Part shown: piece after piece, positions 1 to 9,906 of the stretch | Layout of the letters: every line of letters begins with the position of its first letter | Position numbering within the stretch: position 1 is the first letter of the stretch | Source of the DNA: CAJJDF01 sp965655625 | GTDB lineage: Bacteria > Bacteroidota > Bacteroidia > Flavobacteriales_D > CAJJDF01 | NCBI GenBank assembly: GCA_965655625.1 | Contig: CBFHHA010000008.1 | Span: 1 to 64,000 of the forward strand | Reading direction: 5' to 3' | Length of the DNA: 64,000 nucleotides | Position numbers and translations under genes: made by a program | Notes under the pieces: generated by a model | Told to the model about the DNA's origin: nothing | What the model saw: the letters and a program-made list of their open reading frames with translations, nothing else | The model's database searches: none

Positions 1-290
1 TGAATTGGTTAATGTGTCGGTTGCAATGTTATTTGAACTTGTGTAAGTCACTCCATCTATCCAAGTGTAACTGTCACAGGCGGTTTGAACGTCTGTTGCT
101 GTATTTGAGTTATTGATTGTTAAATTCAAAGTCACAACTGAATCGCAGCCTTGTGAATTGGTTAAGGTATCGGTTGCTGTGTTATTCGAACTTGTGTAGG
201 TCACTCCATTTATCCAAGTGTAACTTTCGCAAGCAGTTTGAACGTCTGTTGCTGTATTTGAGTTATTGATTGTTAAATTCATCGTAACAA
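1..290 (-). repeat. 153-bp tandem coding repeat (51-aa unit) in the protease tail
   Basis: Two near-identical copies are visible, with GAATTGGTTAA at position 2 and again at 155, a period of 153 bp that keeps the frame. Each encodes a unit with Cys, Trp and TxDVQTAC/CDSYTWI motifs. The array continues past the window edge, so its copy number is unknown. Confidence 0.85.
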
Positions 291-2730
291 TACTATCACA
301 GTCTAAATTATCTAATAGTGTATCTTCATAAATTCCCGAAATAAGGTAGTTTTGATTTGTTTGACTCCAATAAAACGAATGACAAGATTCGATGTTTGTA
401 TCTATTTCAATATAACTATTCCATTCAATATTAAATCCGCCCTCTTCCAAACCACCGTCTGAGTGAAACACAATAAAAACATTACCTGTAGAACTGACTA
501 AAGTATTTGGCGGCAAATTATTATTACAATATTTTCCGAGTAAAACACCTCCCGAATTTGTACCATCATACACTTCAAGGTAATCATAATTACAAATCGT
601 ACCAGTTGAGCCTGATTCTACATCAAAAAAATTAACTGTAAGCTCAATTCTAGTTGAGGCAACTGGTGAAATTAAAAATGTACTGGTTTGATTGGCAGTA
701 TAATTCGCACTATTTCCTCCGTCATCGATTAGTATACCTTTGCAGTTAGCAGATGTCAAGGATGAGTTTCTCGTTAATATAGTTGAACATACAATAGTTG
801 TATCAATCGATACATTTTCAAGTTTGGTTAACGTATCTTTTCCACAAGCACCACCTTCAGCGAATAATGTAACATGAAAAGGACCAGAGCCTGACGTATA
901 AGTATGCAATGGGTTGTTTGCAGAGCTAACGTTTCCATCTCCAAAGTCCCAAGAATAACTTACCGCATTGTTACTTAAATTTCTGAATGCAACTGTATGA
1001 GGTAGTTTACAGCCTATTGAATCAATCGTCTGGAAATCTGCAATAATACCTGGAATGTAAGCAGGTCCAACTCCCACAGCATACCAAGCATTTGTGGTAG
1101 CGATAACCTCATTAGAACAGGGACCATATAAATCCGTAGCTGCCATAATTGAGTAAAATCTCGCATCGGAAAACTGAGAATTTCTTCCTAAATAAACAGT
1201 TAAATTTCTAAAAGCAATTTTCGAAGCTACATCCAAACCTAACCCAGATACTGAATAGGCATCCCCGTTATCGTTCACTCCGCTTCCTCCATTTGCCAAT
1301 AAATAAAACCAGTAGTTTTGAACTCCGCTGTTGGTATGAACTCCTCCATAATCTGAAGTTCCTAGATAGTAATTGATTCCTAAATAAGTATCTGGATCAC
1401 CTTTTGCTTTTGGATTTGACATGGACCTGAAATAATTGCCACCTGACGCGAAGATTTCATCACCAATTTTCCAATCTGCCTGTGTGGGTCGAGCCCAAAA
1501 ATCGATGGCTAATCCAAAAATATCACTAAACGATTCGTTTAATGCACCTGATTCGAAGGCATAAATAAGATTCGCTGTTTTGGAAGTAAGTCCATGAGAA
1601 ATTTCATGTCCTGCAATAGCCAGAGTGGTCAGTGGTGTTATGGATGTACCATTTCCGTCACCGTATGTCATTCGAGTTCCATCCCAAAATGCATTAATGT
1701 AATTATTATCGTAATGAACATAACTTGATAGCTTAAATCCTAGCCCATCAATACTATTTCGTGAATGTACATTCCAAAAATAATCATAGGTCATTTCGGC
1801 TCCCCAATGCGCATCCAAGGCATAGTGATTGTTGTTAGTCGTAGAAGTCCAAATGTTGTTACTATCAGTAAAATCTACTGAACTCCCATACGACTTTCCG
1901 TTATTCATGTCATATGTTTCAATTCCATTTCCTCTTCCCGATTCTCGCAGCCTGTATTGAAAAGTAGAAATGGAGTCTGCTTGGATCGGTCTAGTTCCAC
2001 TATAACCAGTATGGGCTGTTCCTGTAACATCTGCATGGTGAATATCTTGATTGATGAATACCACCCTTCCATTTTTTGCATCAACATAATAATCTGCCCG
2101 GCTTATAGGTTCATGCGCATAAATATTGAACTTATAAGCTAAAATAAGTTCATTTTGTAGGAATAAATAAACCAGTTGACCTTTGGGATAAAACGTCTTG
2201 TTTGGGTCTTGATGCAATTCTTTGATGAATGCTTCTTCTTCAGGCAGTTCCCATTTATACATCTTTGCATTGATATGATTCAAGGCAGATTTCAAGGCAG
2301 ATTTATTCGTCAAAATGGAAAAGAAATTTGATGGAACTTGTGAGACTAAATTTCCACTTAACTTTCTAATGTTCCCATTTTGACTATGAACGGTAACAAA
2401 GTTTAACTCACAAGGAATTGAATTAATAAATTGTTGAAACTTTCTATGAGTAACCCCTAATTGATCTGTTTCTTTTTTGATTTGTTTCAATTGAAATTTA
2501 GTCTTACTGAAAGAGTTCAGTAATGTTTCAATTTCTGATAATTCAGGTGAATAGGTTGGATTAAACTCGATGAATCCAGGAATAGTATTTCCCTCATTAA
2601 TGAAATTTTGGCTTGAATGAGATAATATTAAGTCTATTCTTTCCTTATTATTTTTTTGGCCATAAGTAAACGAACCAATAAAAATTAGTAGAATAAAATA
2701 AAGTCGGTGTGGCTTAAACAAATAACTCAT
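1..2730 (-). CDS. Secreted M4 (thermolysin-like) metalloprotease with PKD, CUB-like and tandem repeat domains; C-terminus outside window
   Basis: The start is an ATG at 2728-2730 followed by a hydrophobic signal segment ending FTYGQ. Reading leftward, a propeptide (FTP-like) region leads into an M4 catalytic domain with the zinc motif HEISH and the downstream GALNESFSDIFG helix carrying the third ligand. After it come a PKD domain (SYSWDFGDG), a CUB-like segment (ILIDDGG, YDYLEVYDG) and a 51-residue repeat that runs off the left edge. The reading frame is open throughout. Extracellular protein degradation is the likely role. A T9SS sorting domain is expected beyond position 1 but cannot be seen. 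Family assignment is firm; the substrate is unknown. Confidence 0.9.
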   Translation of the reverse strand, partial: MSYLFKPHRLYFILLIFIGSFTYGQKNNKERIDLILSHSSQNFINEGNTIPGFIEFNPTYSPELSEIETLLNSFSKTKFQLKQIKKETDQLGVTHRKFQQFINSIPCELNFVTVHSQNGNIRKLSGNLVSQVPSNFFSILTNKSALKSALNHINAKMYKWELPEEEAFIKELHQDPNKTFYPKGQLVYLFLQNELILAYKFNIYAHEPISRADYYVDAKNGRVVFINQDIHHADVTGTAHTGYSGTRPIQADSISTFQYRLRESGRGNGIETYDMNNGKSYGSSVDFTDSNNIWTSTTNNNHYALDAHWGAEMTYDYFWNVHSRNSIDGLGFKLSSYVHYDNNYINAFWDGTRMTYGDGNGTSITPLTTLAIAGHEISHGLTSKTANLIYAFESGALNESFSDIFGLAIDFWARPTQADWKIGDEIFASGGNYFRSMSNPKAKGDPDTYLGINYYLGTSDYGGVHTNSGVQNYWFYLLANGGSGVNDNGDAYSVSGLGLDVASKIAFRNLTVYLGRNSQFSDARFYSIMAATDLYGPCSNEVIATTNAWYAVGVGPAYIPGIIADFQTIDSIGCKLPHTVAFRNLSNNAVSYSWDFGDGNVSSANNPLHTYTSGSGPFHVTLFAEGGACGKDTLTKLENVSIDTTIVCSTILTRNSSLTSANCKGILIDDGGNSANYTANQTSTFLISPVASTRIELTVNFFDVESGSTGTICNYDYLEVYDGTNSGGVLLGKYCNNNLPPNTLVSSTGNVFIVFHSDGGLEEGGFNIEWNSYIEIDTNIESCHSFYWSQTNQNYLISGIYEDTLLDNLDCDSIVTMNLTINNSNTATDVQTACESYTWINGVTYTSSNNTATDTLTNSQGCDSVVTLNLTINNSNTATDVQTACDSYTWIDGVTYTSSNNIATDTLTNS

Positions 2731-3108
2731 AAGAATGAAAAAAAACCGGTATCTTTTCTACAAACAATTTCAAATCTGTTCACACAAAAATAAGAAATTT
2801 GTTTAGCTGATGTTGAATTTATTTTCCGGTCCTCGAATGGAAGGTAGAAACATTCCTTTAAAAAAACAATTTAACTACCAAACTTCATTTTTTGAGCACC
2901 TTTAAAGCAATTTTGATAACACATAACTCAAAAAATCGTTTTTGACTCATCGTTTTGAAAGTGATTCACCTCCTATTTTTTAATCAACTAATAGAATAAG
3001 TATAAAAAAAACAGTCAATCTCACTTTCTTGTATATCCATCTTATTTGATTCTTAACTCGCAAACAACCTAATTCATATAGACAAATAAGAATTAATTTG
3101 GGTAAAAA
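2731..3108. other. Intergenic, no gene recognised
   Basis: This is 378 bp of AT-rich DNA between two leftward genes. No open frame of note and no clear hairpin was found. It should hold the promoter of the protease. Confidence 0.5.
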
Positions 3109-4683
3109 TTATTTTTTTGGTTCTGTGTCTGGGCATCCGTTAACTCCTCCAGGAATTTCGGGACAATTATCTTGAGAATCTTCAATTCCATCTCCATCTG
3201 TGTCCGGGCATCCGTTAAATTTCTCAAGTCCAAATATATCGGGACAGGTGTCAATTTCGTCACTTACTCCGTCTCTGTCTCTGTCTCTTTTTGCCCTTCC
3301 AATTGTTAAATTTACACCCGCATGAATGTGTGTTTTATGACTATTAGTCGGATAGGCGAATTGGGTAGTTCCATTGTCATTAAAAGCAGTTAAATTACCC
3401 GCAAATAGATTATCGGTGATGGCGTATACTTGAATAGGGCCTAAATTTAAACTTAAACCCAAACCAAGATTATTATACCCTCCATTTACCATCGAATAAG
3501 AAATGGAAGTGTTGAGCCATCTCCCTACACTTTGATTGTAAGATAGCGTTAGTGAAGGTCGAAGCAGTTGATTATAAAACTCAGTCTGAAACAAAATCCC
3601 TGCCTTACCACTTGAATTTTTACCGTCAAATAATTGGTAAGTTCCACCAAAATGGATTCTTGCCATCAACATTTTTATGTATGCCTCATTATTTTGTGAA
3701 TACCCCACTTCCTCTTCAAATGCAACTTGTAGTCTTTGAACTGCGGCATTCAGTGAATCATTGGAAGCAGAATCTGGAGCATTTACATATTCTGTCAAAT
3801 TAATTCCTGTAAAAGTAAAAGATGCTTCACTTGAACCAACATTAAAATTATTTGATTTCCAATTAATAAACCCAACATCCACAAGGCTCGCATTCAAATT
3901 AATTTTGTTGGATAGCTGATAAGTAATCCCTAGGTCAATTACTCCACCTAAATTTGAGTTATTAAGTAGATAATCGACTACTTGACCGTTATTGATGTCA
4001 CTAGCTGTATCAAACCCCGAAGATCTGACGTCAATCTCTCCATTAAGTTTCCAGTCATAGTTGTTTGGATTTGTTTGTAACTGAATGGTATTTATTTTTG
4101 TCCAAACATTCGATTTACCGACTAAAAATTTAACCTTAGCACCTAAACTTAATTTATCAGAAAACTGTCTTTGCCAGCCTACTCCAAATTCTCGATAATG
4201 AGAAAAGTTAATTCCCGTATTGCTAAAATCCAATTCACCGTTATGTTCTGCAAAATTGGCATTTCCGTAGAGAGGAAGCTCCAAAAATCCGCGAGAAAAA
4301 TTCATTCTTGTGAATATATTCTCAGTGATATTAAAACTGAAATAATTCTTTTTTATTTGAAACCCCAAAGAGAACAAATCTAATCTGACAGAAGCTCCTA
4401 AGTAATTATTGTTTTTAATTTTTTTCTTGAATTCATCTATCGCCAAATAGGTTGTTCCGTCTCTTGTGTCGAATAGATTAGCGGGAGTAAATGTTGTATT
4501 GAGGTGATCAAAATAAAGAGAAGAAATACCAGGCAAACCAATGTTTACTTTTGCTTTTGGTTTAAATGCGGGATTTAGATACAAGTTCTGTGGTACATTT
4601 TCCATGTAGTACAACGTTAAATCTTGTTGTCCGTAACTCAAACATGTAATTAAAATAGATAGGTTAACTAATATCTTTTTCAT
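3109..4683 (-). CDS. Outer-membrane beta-barrel protein (DUF5723-like) with C-terminal TSP3 calcium-binding repeats
   Basis: The signal peptide ends in SYGQ, then QDLTLYYMENVPQNLYLNPAF resembles the start of DUF5723/PorP-type barrels of Bacteroidota. The body has alternating amphipathic strands rich in Gly, Asn and aromatic residues. The last 60 residues hold Asp-rich thrombospondin type 3 repeats (DRDRDGVSDEIDTCPD, DTDGDGIEDSQDNCP), as in OmpA-family proteins, but no OmpA peptidoglycan-binding domain follows, so the tail ends in the TSP3 segment. It lies 18 bp downstream of a lipoprotein gene on the same strand, so the two are probably one operon. An outer-membrane location is well supported; the function is unknown. 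Confidence 0.75.
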   Translation of the reverse strand: MKKILVNLSILITCLSYGQQDLTLYYMENVPQNLYLNPAFKPKAKVNIGLPGISSLYFDHLNTTFTPANLFDTRDGTTYLAIDEFKKKIKNNNYLGASVRLDLFSLGFQIKKNYFSFNITENIFTRMNFSRGFLELPLYGNANFAEHNGELDFSNTGINFSHYREFGVGWQRQFSDKLSLGAKVKFLVGKSNVWTKINTIQLQTNPNNYDWKLNGEIDVRSSGFDTASDINNGQVVDYLLNNSNLGGVIDLGITYQLSNKINLNASLVDVGFINWKSNNFNVGSSEASFTFTGINLTEYVNAPDSASNDSLNAAVQRLQVAFEEEVGYSQNNEAYIKMLMARIHFGGTYQLFDGKNSSGKAGILFQTEFYNQLLRPSLTLSYNQSVGRWLNTSISYSMVNGGYNNLGLGLSLNLGPIQVYAITDNLFAGNLTAFNDNGTTQFAYPTNSHKTHIHAGVNLTIGRAKRDRDRDGVSDEIDTCPDIFGLEKFNGCPDTDGDGIEDSQDNCPEIPGGVNGCPDTEPKK

Positions 4684-4701
4684 AATTCTTATTTTCAGGT
4701 A

Positions 4702-6357
4702 CTAGTTTAAAGAAAGGGTTAAATCAACTTTTGCCGATACTTTGATATCAATATAATCTTGAGGGAAAAACTTAACATTTTTTAAAGCAGCGTTCTCGAT
4801 GGTATTGAATTTTGCAGAATACAAAATCTTAGCTTGATTATTAGCTAATAATCCCTTGTATTGCTCCTTCGTAAGAATTACATCCAAGGTTTTCTTACCG
4901 GGAGAGGTAACTCTTCCATAATTAACATCAGAAGTTGGAACCGAAAAGTTGACCGTTCCCGCTTCCAGTATTTCTTTTGAGCCTGCCACAAAAAGAGAAT
5001 CCAATACATTGTTGTTGTCATCCAAAAAGTAGGCTTGAATGGAAGTTGAAACGGGGATTCCATTTGTAACCAAAAGCCTTAGGGTTAGTTTATTCAGATT
5101 ATCAGCATCGCTAGAATCTATACCTAAGACATCTTGGAGTTTGGTTGAATTGGTATCATTAAGTTCGAAACCGTCTGCTCTCCCATCCAATGGAACCAAA
5201 AATTTAGTATTTGCCCAAAGTCGAGAGTCCTCTGAAAAAAAGTTTTTAGTAATCCCTCCAGGATTTAATTCAACCGAGGATGTAAAAGCTAATTTACTTG
5301 GCATTTCATTCAATACATCTGTAATGGTAGGAGAGGTATTTGAATTATCTATCGTGTGATTGGTTATGGTAGAATCTCCTCTGAAGTTTGCCTTTGTAAT
5401 GGTTGGGAAAGAGGTCAAACCTGGTCCGCCAATATTTTGATTTACCGTATTGTCTGGGGCAGAAATTGAAGTGAATTGGGCATCAAAAGTAACTCCGGTG
5501 GAATTAAAAAGCTCTAATTCTATTCTCGGATTGGCTAAACTGACAGATCCACCAAATGAATTTTTAAAAATATCGTATTCCACCGTATCTGATTCTGTGA
5601 TTGTTCGATTACCAAAATACCCATGTACGATATCAATTTCTGACAAAACAAATCCGCTATTAAATGAAATTGATTCAGCAGTTGTAGCGATGGCAGCTCC
5701 TTTGGTTAACGTAGTATTGAAATTAAATCTCAATGTATTATTAGTAGTACCGCCATCCGTCAAATCAATTTTATATCCCGAAAGAGAGAGATTAATTACC
5801 TGCGTGATTGGTGTTGTACCTGTATAGGTTAAAGGTATTGTGTCTGTATAAATTCGACCACTTTTTATCAAAGAAGGAATAGTTAACACAATAGAAATAT
5901 CATGTGAGTAAGAGGAAGAAACTTGTATGGATAAACTTCCATTTTTTATCAGGATTGAATCGATTTGTTCGGATGCCGGAACTGTGAAAGCCTCTGCATT
6001 ACTGCTAGAAAAACTGTAAGTTGTTCCTGTTGGAACAATATTAAAAGCTGACACCTCAGTTGCACTCATAGAAGTAGAAGAGGAAACTGATTGGTTGGCA
6101 ATATTAAAAAAATCGCTAAGTCTTAAATCTACTGATTCGCTTTGAAAAACAAATTCTAGTAGCCCAGTGGTTGGATTTACCATTAAAAAACGATTTGATT
6201 GATTAGTTAACCTACTCAATGGCATGGTTACATTTCCTATGGGTAAGGCAAAACTTGGATCAAAGGGATCTGAATTAACTTTTTGTAACTCGATTTCTTC
6301 TTTGATGCAACTAGATAATAAAAGAAGAAGAATTAAAAATTTTATCGTTTTTTTCAT
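4702..6357 (-). CDS. Large surface lipoprotein, unknown function
   Basis: The N-terminus is a lipoprotein signal (LLLLLLSSC, lipobox Cys at about residue 17) followed by acidic residues that suit surface export in Bacteroidota. The remaining 530 residues are Ser/Thr/Asn-rich beta-structure with no catalytic motif I recognise. It is the first gene of a probable two-gene operon with the outer-membrane barrel at 3109-4683. A joint envelope role is inferred from that pairing only. Confidence 0.7.
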   Translation of the reverse strand: MKKTIKFLILLLLLSSCIKEEIELQKVNSDPFDPSFALPIGNVTMPLSRLTNQSNRFLMVNPTTGLLEFVFQSESVDLRLSDFFNIANQSVSSSTSMSATEVSAFNIVPTGTTYSFSSSNAEAFTVPASEQIDSILIKNGSLSIQVSSSYSHDISIVLTIPSLIKSGRIYTDTIPLTYTGTTPITQVINLSLSGYKIDLTDGGTTNNTLRFNFNTTLTKGAAIATTAESISFNSGFVLSEIDIVHGYFGNRTITESDTVEYDIFKNSFGGSVSLANPRIELELFNSTGVTFDAQFTSISAPDNTVNQNIGGPGLTSFPTITKANFRGDSTITNHTIDNSNTSPTITDVLNEMPSKLAFTSSVELNPGGITKNFFSEDSRLWANTKFLVPLDGRADGFELNDTNSTKLQDVLGIDSSDADNLNKLTLRLLVTNGIPVSTSIQAYFLDDNNNVLDSLFVAGSKEILEAGTVNFSVPTSDVNYGRVTSPGKKTLDVILTKEQYKGLLANNQAKILYSAKFNTIENAALKNVKFFPQDYIDIKVSAKVDLTLSLN

Positions 6358-6965
6358 ATTAAAAATATTGGTTTAGCTCATATTTGGCAAGACAATTGGA
6401 ATCTAAAAGATCTATTTCAAAAACATTAATGGTACAAAACTAAAAATATTTTTAGTTGAACAATTGAAAATGAATCAAATTAATAACGCATGAATTGACA
6501 CTATAAAGATAGTTCTATTTTAGCGCCCAATTGAACAATAAAAAAGAAATGAAAACGCTGTTGAGTGAATTATAATTAAAAACGAAGACTCTAAATAAAT
6601 GCTGACAAACAGAGAAAAAAATAGCTGTTAGAACAAGTAACATTGAGTTGAAATTACCAATCAAAATGTGATACTAAAAATTAGAATCACATGGGTAACA
6701 TAGCAATTAGTTGATTTAGCGCTTATTAAACTTCACAGTTCTGTTATATAAAAGCTCTCTCCTTTCATCGATAGGTATAATTCCCAGATTTTAAATTAGA
6801 AACATCTATAACACTCTCGTTCTTAAATGGAATTACAGTTTAACCTTATGCCTTGATTTCAATTCCAAAAGAATAAAAAATCAAAGATTCAATGTTGAAT
6901 TGTGAAGTTGGATTTGGATAAATGATTAGGTTATTGTATTTTGTACAATAATTAAATTTACCCCT
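6358..6965. other. Divergent intergenic region
   Basis: About 600 bp separate the leftward lipoprotein gene from the rightward T9SS gene. It is AT-rich and should contain both promoters. I found no hairpin, repeat or short gene that I could support. Confidence 0.5.
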
Positions 6966-8729
6966 ATGAAAATAAAACTTTCACTTTTCAGCCTTTTTTT
7001 GATTTCTCTCGGATTTGGCCAAAGTCTGCCCATTAATTTTGAGAGCACTGTCACTACCTCAAATTTTATAAACTTCGATGGAGGAACATCGATTGTCGTT
7101 GCTAACCCCAGTAAAACGGGAATTAATCTTAGTGATTCTGTAGGCCGAATGGTCCGAGATAGCGGCCAAATATGGGCAGGAAGCAAAATTGCCTTAAGTT
7201 CAAATCTTAGTTTTTCCGTACTAACCAAATTATCCATGAAGGTATACACAACAGCTCCTGTAGGAACCTTGGTTAAACTCAAATTAGAAAGTACTACTGG
7301 AAGCGGTTCTGCGGAGGTAAATACTTTAACCACTGTTTCGGGAACATGGGAAACACTGGAATGGATTTTTGCAGGAACTCCTAATACTTTCAACGAAGTC
7401 GTTTTTATGTTTGATTTTGGTAATTTGGGTGATGGATCTGCCAACTCCACATTTTATTTTGATGATATAGAGCAAGTTGTTGGGCCACCAGCTCCAAGCT
7501 TACTTTCATTACCACTCACTTTTCAGACAGGAGAAGTAAGTTCCGATTTTCTTGATTTTTCAGGTGCTGTTGGTTCAGTTATTAACAATCCGCAAATGTC
7601 TGGTATCAATACCAGTTCCAAAGTTGGAGAAATCGTTCGTTACGGAGGAGATATCTGGGCAGGTAGTAAAATTATACTTGCAACACCTATCAATTTTGCC
7701 ACCAATTGGATTATTTCAATGAAAATATATACCACTGCCCCTGTGGGAACTAGACTTAAATTAGAATTAGAGGGAGCTTCTGGGATGATAACTTTGGATG
7801 CACTTACAACACAAACTGGTGCATGGGAAACGATAACCTGGAATTTTCATAATCAAACAGGAACATATAATAGAATGGCTTTTTTATTCGATTTTGGTGT
7901 TGTTGGCAATGGAACTGCCGCCTCAACATTTTTATTTGATGATATAGAACAACTTTCAGGACCAGCTTTGCCAATCCCCTCACCGGCAACACTGCCAATA
8001 GATTTTGAATCTAGTGTTATTACCTCTGATTTTCAAAACTTCTTTGGCGGGTATTCTACAGTAATTCCAAACCCTCAAATGACAGGAACAAATACGAGTG
8101 CCACAGTAGGAGAGTTCGTTAGAAGTGGAGGACAATCTTGGGCTCAGAGTAAATTGATTTTGAGTGATAGTATGGACCTATCAACAAAAAGCGCAATTTC
8201 GATGAAAGTGTTTACACATGCTCCCGTGGGTACTCTATTAAAACTAAAAGTTGAGAGCACAGGTTCTGGAGCTGCCAATGAAAAAAATGTGTTAACTACG
8301 GTTTCTGGAAGTTGGGCAACTTATGAATGGGATTTTTCTGGAGACCCACCTGTGTATAATGTTTTAACCTTTATGTTAGGTTATGGAACACCAAATACAG
8401 CTGATTCTTTAGCTACCTATTTAATAGATGACATCAAGCAAACTGCTCCTGGAGGAACTTTAAGTTTGAATAATTTAAATAAGGATGAATTGATTCAGAT
8501 TTATCCAAATCCCTCAAATTACTTAGTAAACTTTAGGTCACAAGAGGAAAAAATAGCCTCTGTGGTTTTATATAATGTATTGGGCAATCAAGTTGTTTCG
8601 GTAAATCCAACAAATAAGCTGTATGTAAATGTAGATGTATCCGATCTACCAAATGGATTATATATTGCAAAAGTAACGATGCAAAACAATAGCGCTGTGA
8701 GAAGTTATAAATTATCCGTAGAACATTAA
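6966..8729 (+). CDS. T9SS-exported protein with three tandem carbohydrate-binding-like domains
   Basis: After the signal peptide (ending GFGQ) three homologous domains of about 155 residues follow. Each starts LPxxFE, contains WAxSKxxL and a VGTxxKLKxE strand, and ends with an FxxDDIxQ motif typical of beta-sandwich carbohydrate-binding folds. The last 75 residues (IYPNPSN ... VDVSDLPNGLYIAKV) are a type A T9SS sorting domain. There is no catalytic domain. The next gene has one copy of a related domain and the GH16 enzyme at 9907-11529 has another, so binding of a glucan or other polysaccharide at the cell surface is inferred. Confidence 0.8.
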   Translation: MKIKLSLFSLFLISLGFGQSLPINFESTVTTSNFINFDGGTSIVVANPSKTGINLSDSVGRMVRDSGQIWAGSKIALSSNLSFSVLTKLSMKVYTTAPVGTLVKLKLESTTGSGSAEVNTLTTVSGTWETLEWIFAGTPNTFNEVVFMFDFGNLGDGSANSTFYFDDIEQVVGPPAPSLLSLPLTFQTGEVSSDFLDFSGAVGSVINNPQMSGINTSSKVGEIVRYGGDIWAGSKIILATPINFATNWIISMKIYTTAPVGTRLKLELEGASGMITLDALTTQTGAWETITWNFHNQTGTYNRMAFLFDFGVVGNGTAASTFLFDDIEQLSGPALPIPSPATLPIDFESSVITSDFQNFFGGYSTVIPNPQMTGTNTSATVGEFVRSGGQSWAQSKLILSDSMDLSTKSAISMKVFTHAPVGTLLKLKVESTGSGAANEKNVLTTVSGSWATYEWDFSGDPPVYNVLTFMLGYGTPNTADSLATYLIDDIKQTAPGGTLSLNNLNKDELIQIYPNPSNYLVNFRSQEEKIASVVLYNVLGNQVVSVNPTNKLYVNVDVSDLPNGLYIAKVTMQNNSAVRSYKLSVEH

Positions 8730-8838
8730 GAAAACGTATAATTATTGACTGAGTATAAAATTATTACAAAAAAAACCAAACTTACATCAAGGTTATTGTA
8801 AAATTTACATTAACTTGTGTACTTAAAAAACTATTATT

Positions 8839-9687
8839 ATGAAAAATACATTGACAAACAAACTATTGGCTTTGGCCTTTCTTACCATTACTGGTAATCT
8901 TTGTGCGCAAAATGTTCCTATTGATTTTGAAACGAGTGGGAACGGAGCATCTTGGACTTGGACGGTTTTTGAGAACACAACAAACCCTCCCCTTTTGATT
9001 ATAGATAATCCTGATAAAAGTGGAATCAATACTTCGTGTAAAGTTGCTCAATTCACTGCACTTCAATCAGGAAATCCATGGGCTGGATGTGAAAGCTCAC
9101 ACGGATCTGGTCTTGGTTCCTTTATGTTGGATACGAACACAAGCACCATAAAAATAATGGTTTGGAAATCAGTTATTAGTGATGTAGGTATTAAGTTAGT
9201 TACTCCTACGGCAGCAGCACTTCCAGAAATTAAAATTCCAAATACATTAACCAATCAGTGGGAACTGATAACTTTCGATTTTTCTGGCTACATCGGACAA
9301 GGTCCTTATGCTACAGAAATGGTGGATCAAGTAGTGATTTTTCCTGATTTTAACTTGGCGGGAAGAACCCAAGACAACATTTGTTATTTCGATAATGTTT
9401 GGGGGGTAGATTCTGTTACTCAATTATGCAGTGGAGTTTCAATTAATGAGTCAGAAAAAATGAACTTCAACTTTTACCCTAATCCTACCACAGATGCAAT
9501 AACAATAGAATCTGAATCAGTAATCGATGGAATATCCATTTATGACATAAAAGGAGCTGTTGTAGCAACAGAAAAAACGTCTAGCAAAGTGGTTTCAATT
9601 GATGTAAATGAATTGATAAGCGGTGTGTATTTTGTGGAAGCTAAGATTAATGACCAATTAGTCAGAAAAAAACTTATCAAAGAATAA
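8839..9687 (+). CDS. T9SS-exported single carbohydrate-binding-like domain protein
   Basis: This 282-residue protein has a signal peptide (ending CAQ), one domain related to those of the preceding gene (VPIDFET ... GINTSCKV ... NPWAG ... ICYFDNVWG) and a T9SS sorting domain (NFYPNPTTDAITI ... ISGVYFVEA). It lies 109 bp after the three-domain gene in the same orientation, and a strong terminator follows it. A role in binding polysaccharide is inferred from the shared domain and the nearby GH16 gene. Confidence 0.75.
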   Translation: MKNTLTNKLLALAFLTITGNLCAQNVPIDFETSGNGASWTWTVFENTTNPPLLIIDNPDKSGINTSCKVAQFTALQSGNPWAGCESSHGSGLGSFMLDTNTSTIKIMVWKSVISDVGIKLVTPTAAALPEIKIPNTLTNQWELITFDFSGYIGQGPYATEMVDQVVIFPDFNLAGRTQDNICYFDNVWGVDSVTQLCSGVSINESEKMNFNFYPNPTTDAITIESESVIDGISIYDIKGAVVATEKTSSKVVSIDVNELISGVYFVEAKINDQLVRKKLIKE

Positions 9688-9764
9688 CATAAATAAGCTG
9701 TTCTCTCACATTATTTCAATAGAGAAAATCATGAAATGATTACAGTGGAACAAAACATGTATTG

Positions 9765-9799
9765 AAAAAGGCCAATCTCTTCAGATTGGCCTTTTTTTT
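9765..9799. terminator. Rho-independent terminator between convergent genes
   Basis: A perfect stem, AGGCCAATCT pairing with AGATTGGCCT, is flanked by A- and T-runs, so it can work in both directions. It lies between the convergent genes ending at 9687 and 9907. Confidence 0.9.
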
Positions 9800-9906
9800 A
9801 TGCTATCGGGAAATCATCGATAAAAGAATCACAAAGGAAGTTAGAATAAAAGTGAACTAAAGTAAAATGAGTCTATTGAATAGAAACAGAAGAATCTTAC
9901 TATCAA

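Noticed and set aside
7804..9254. Short minus-strand frames within the T9SS genes
   Set aside because: They are antisense shadows of the clearly coding plus-strand genes.
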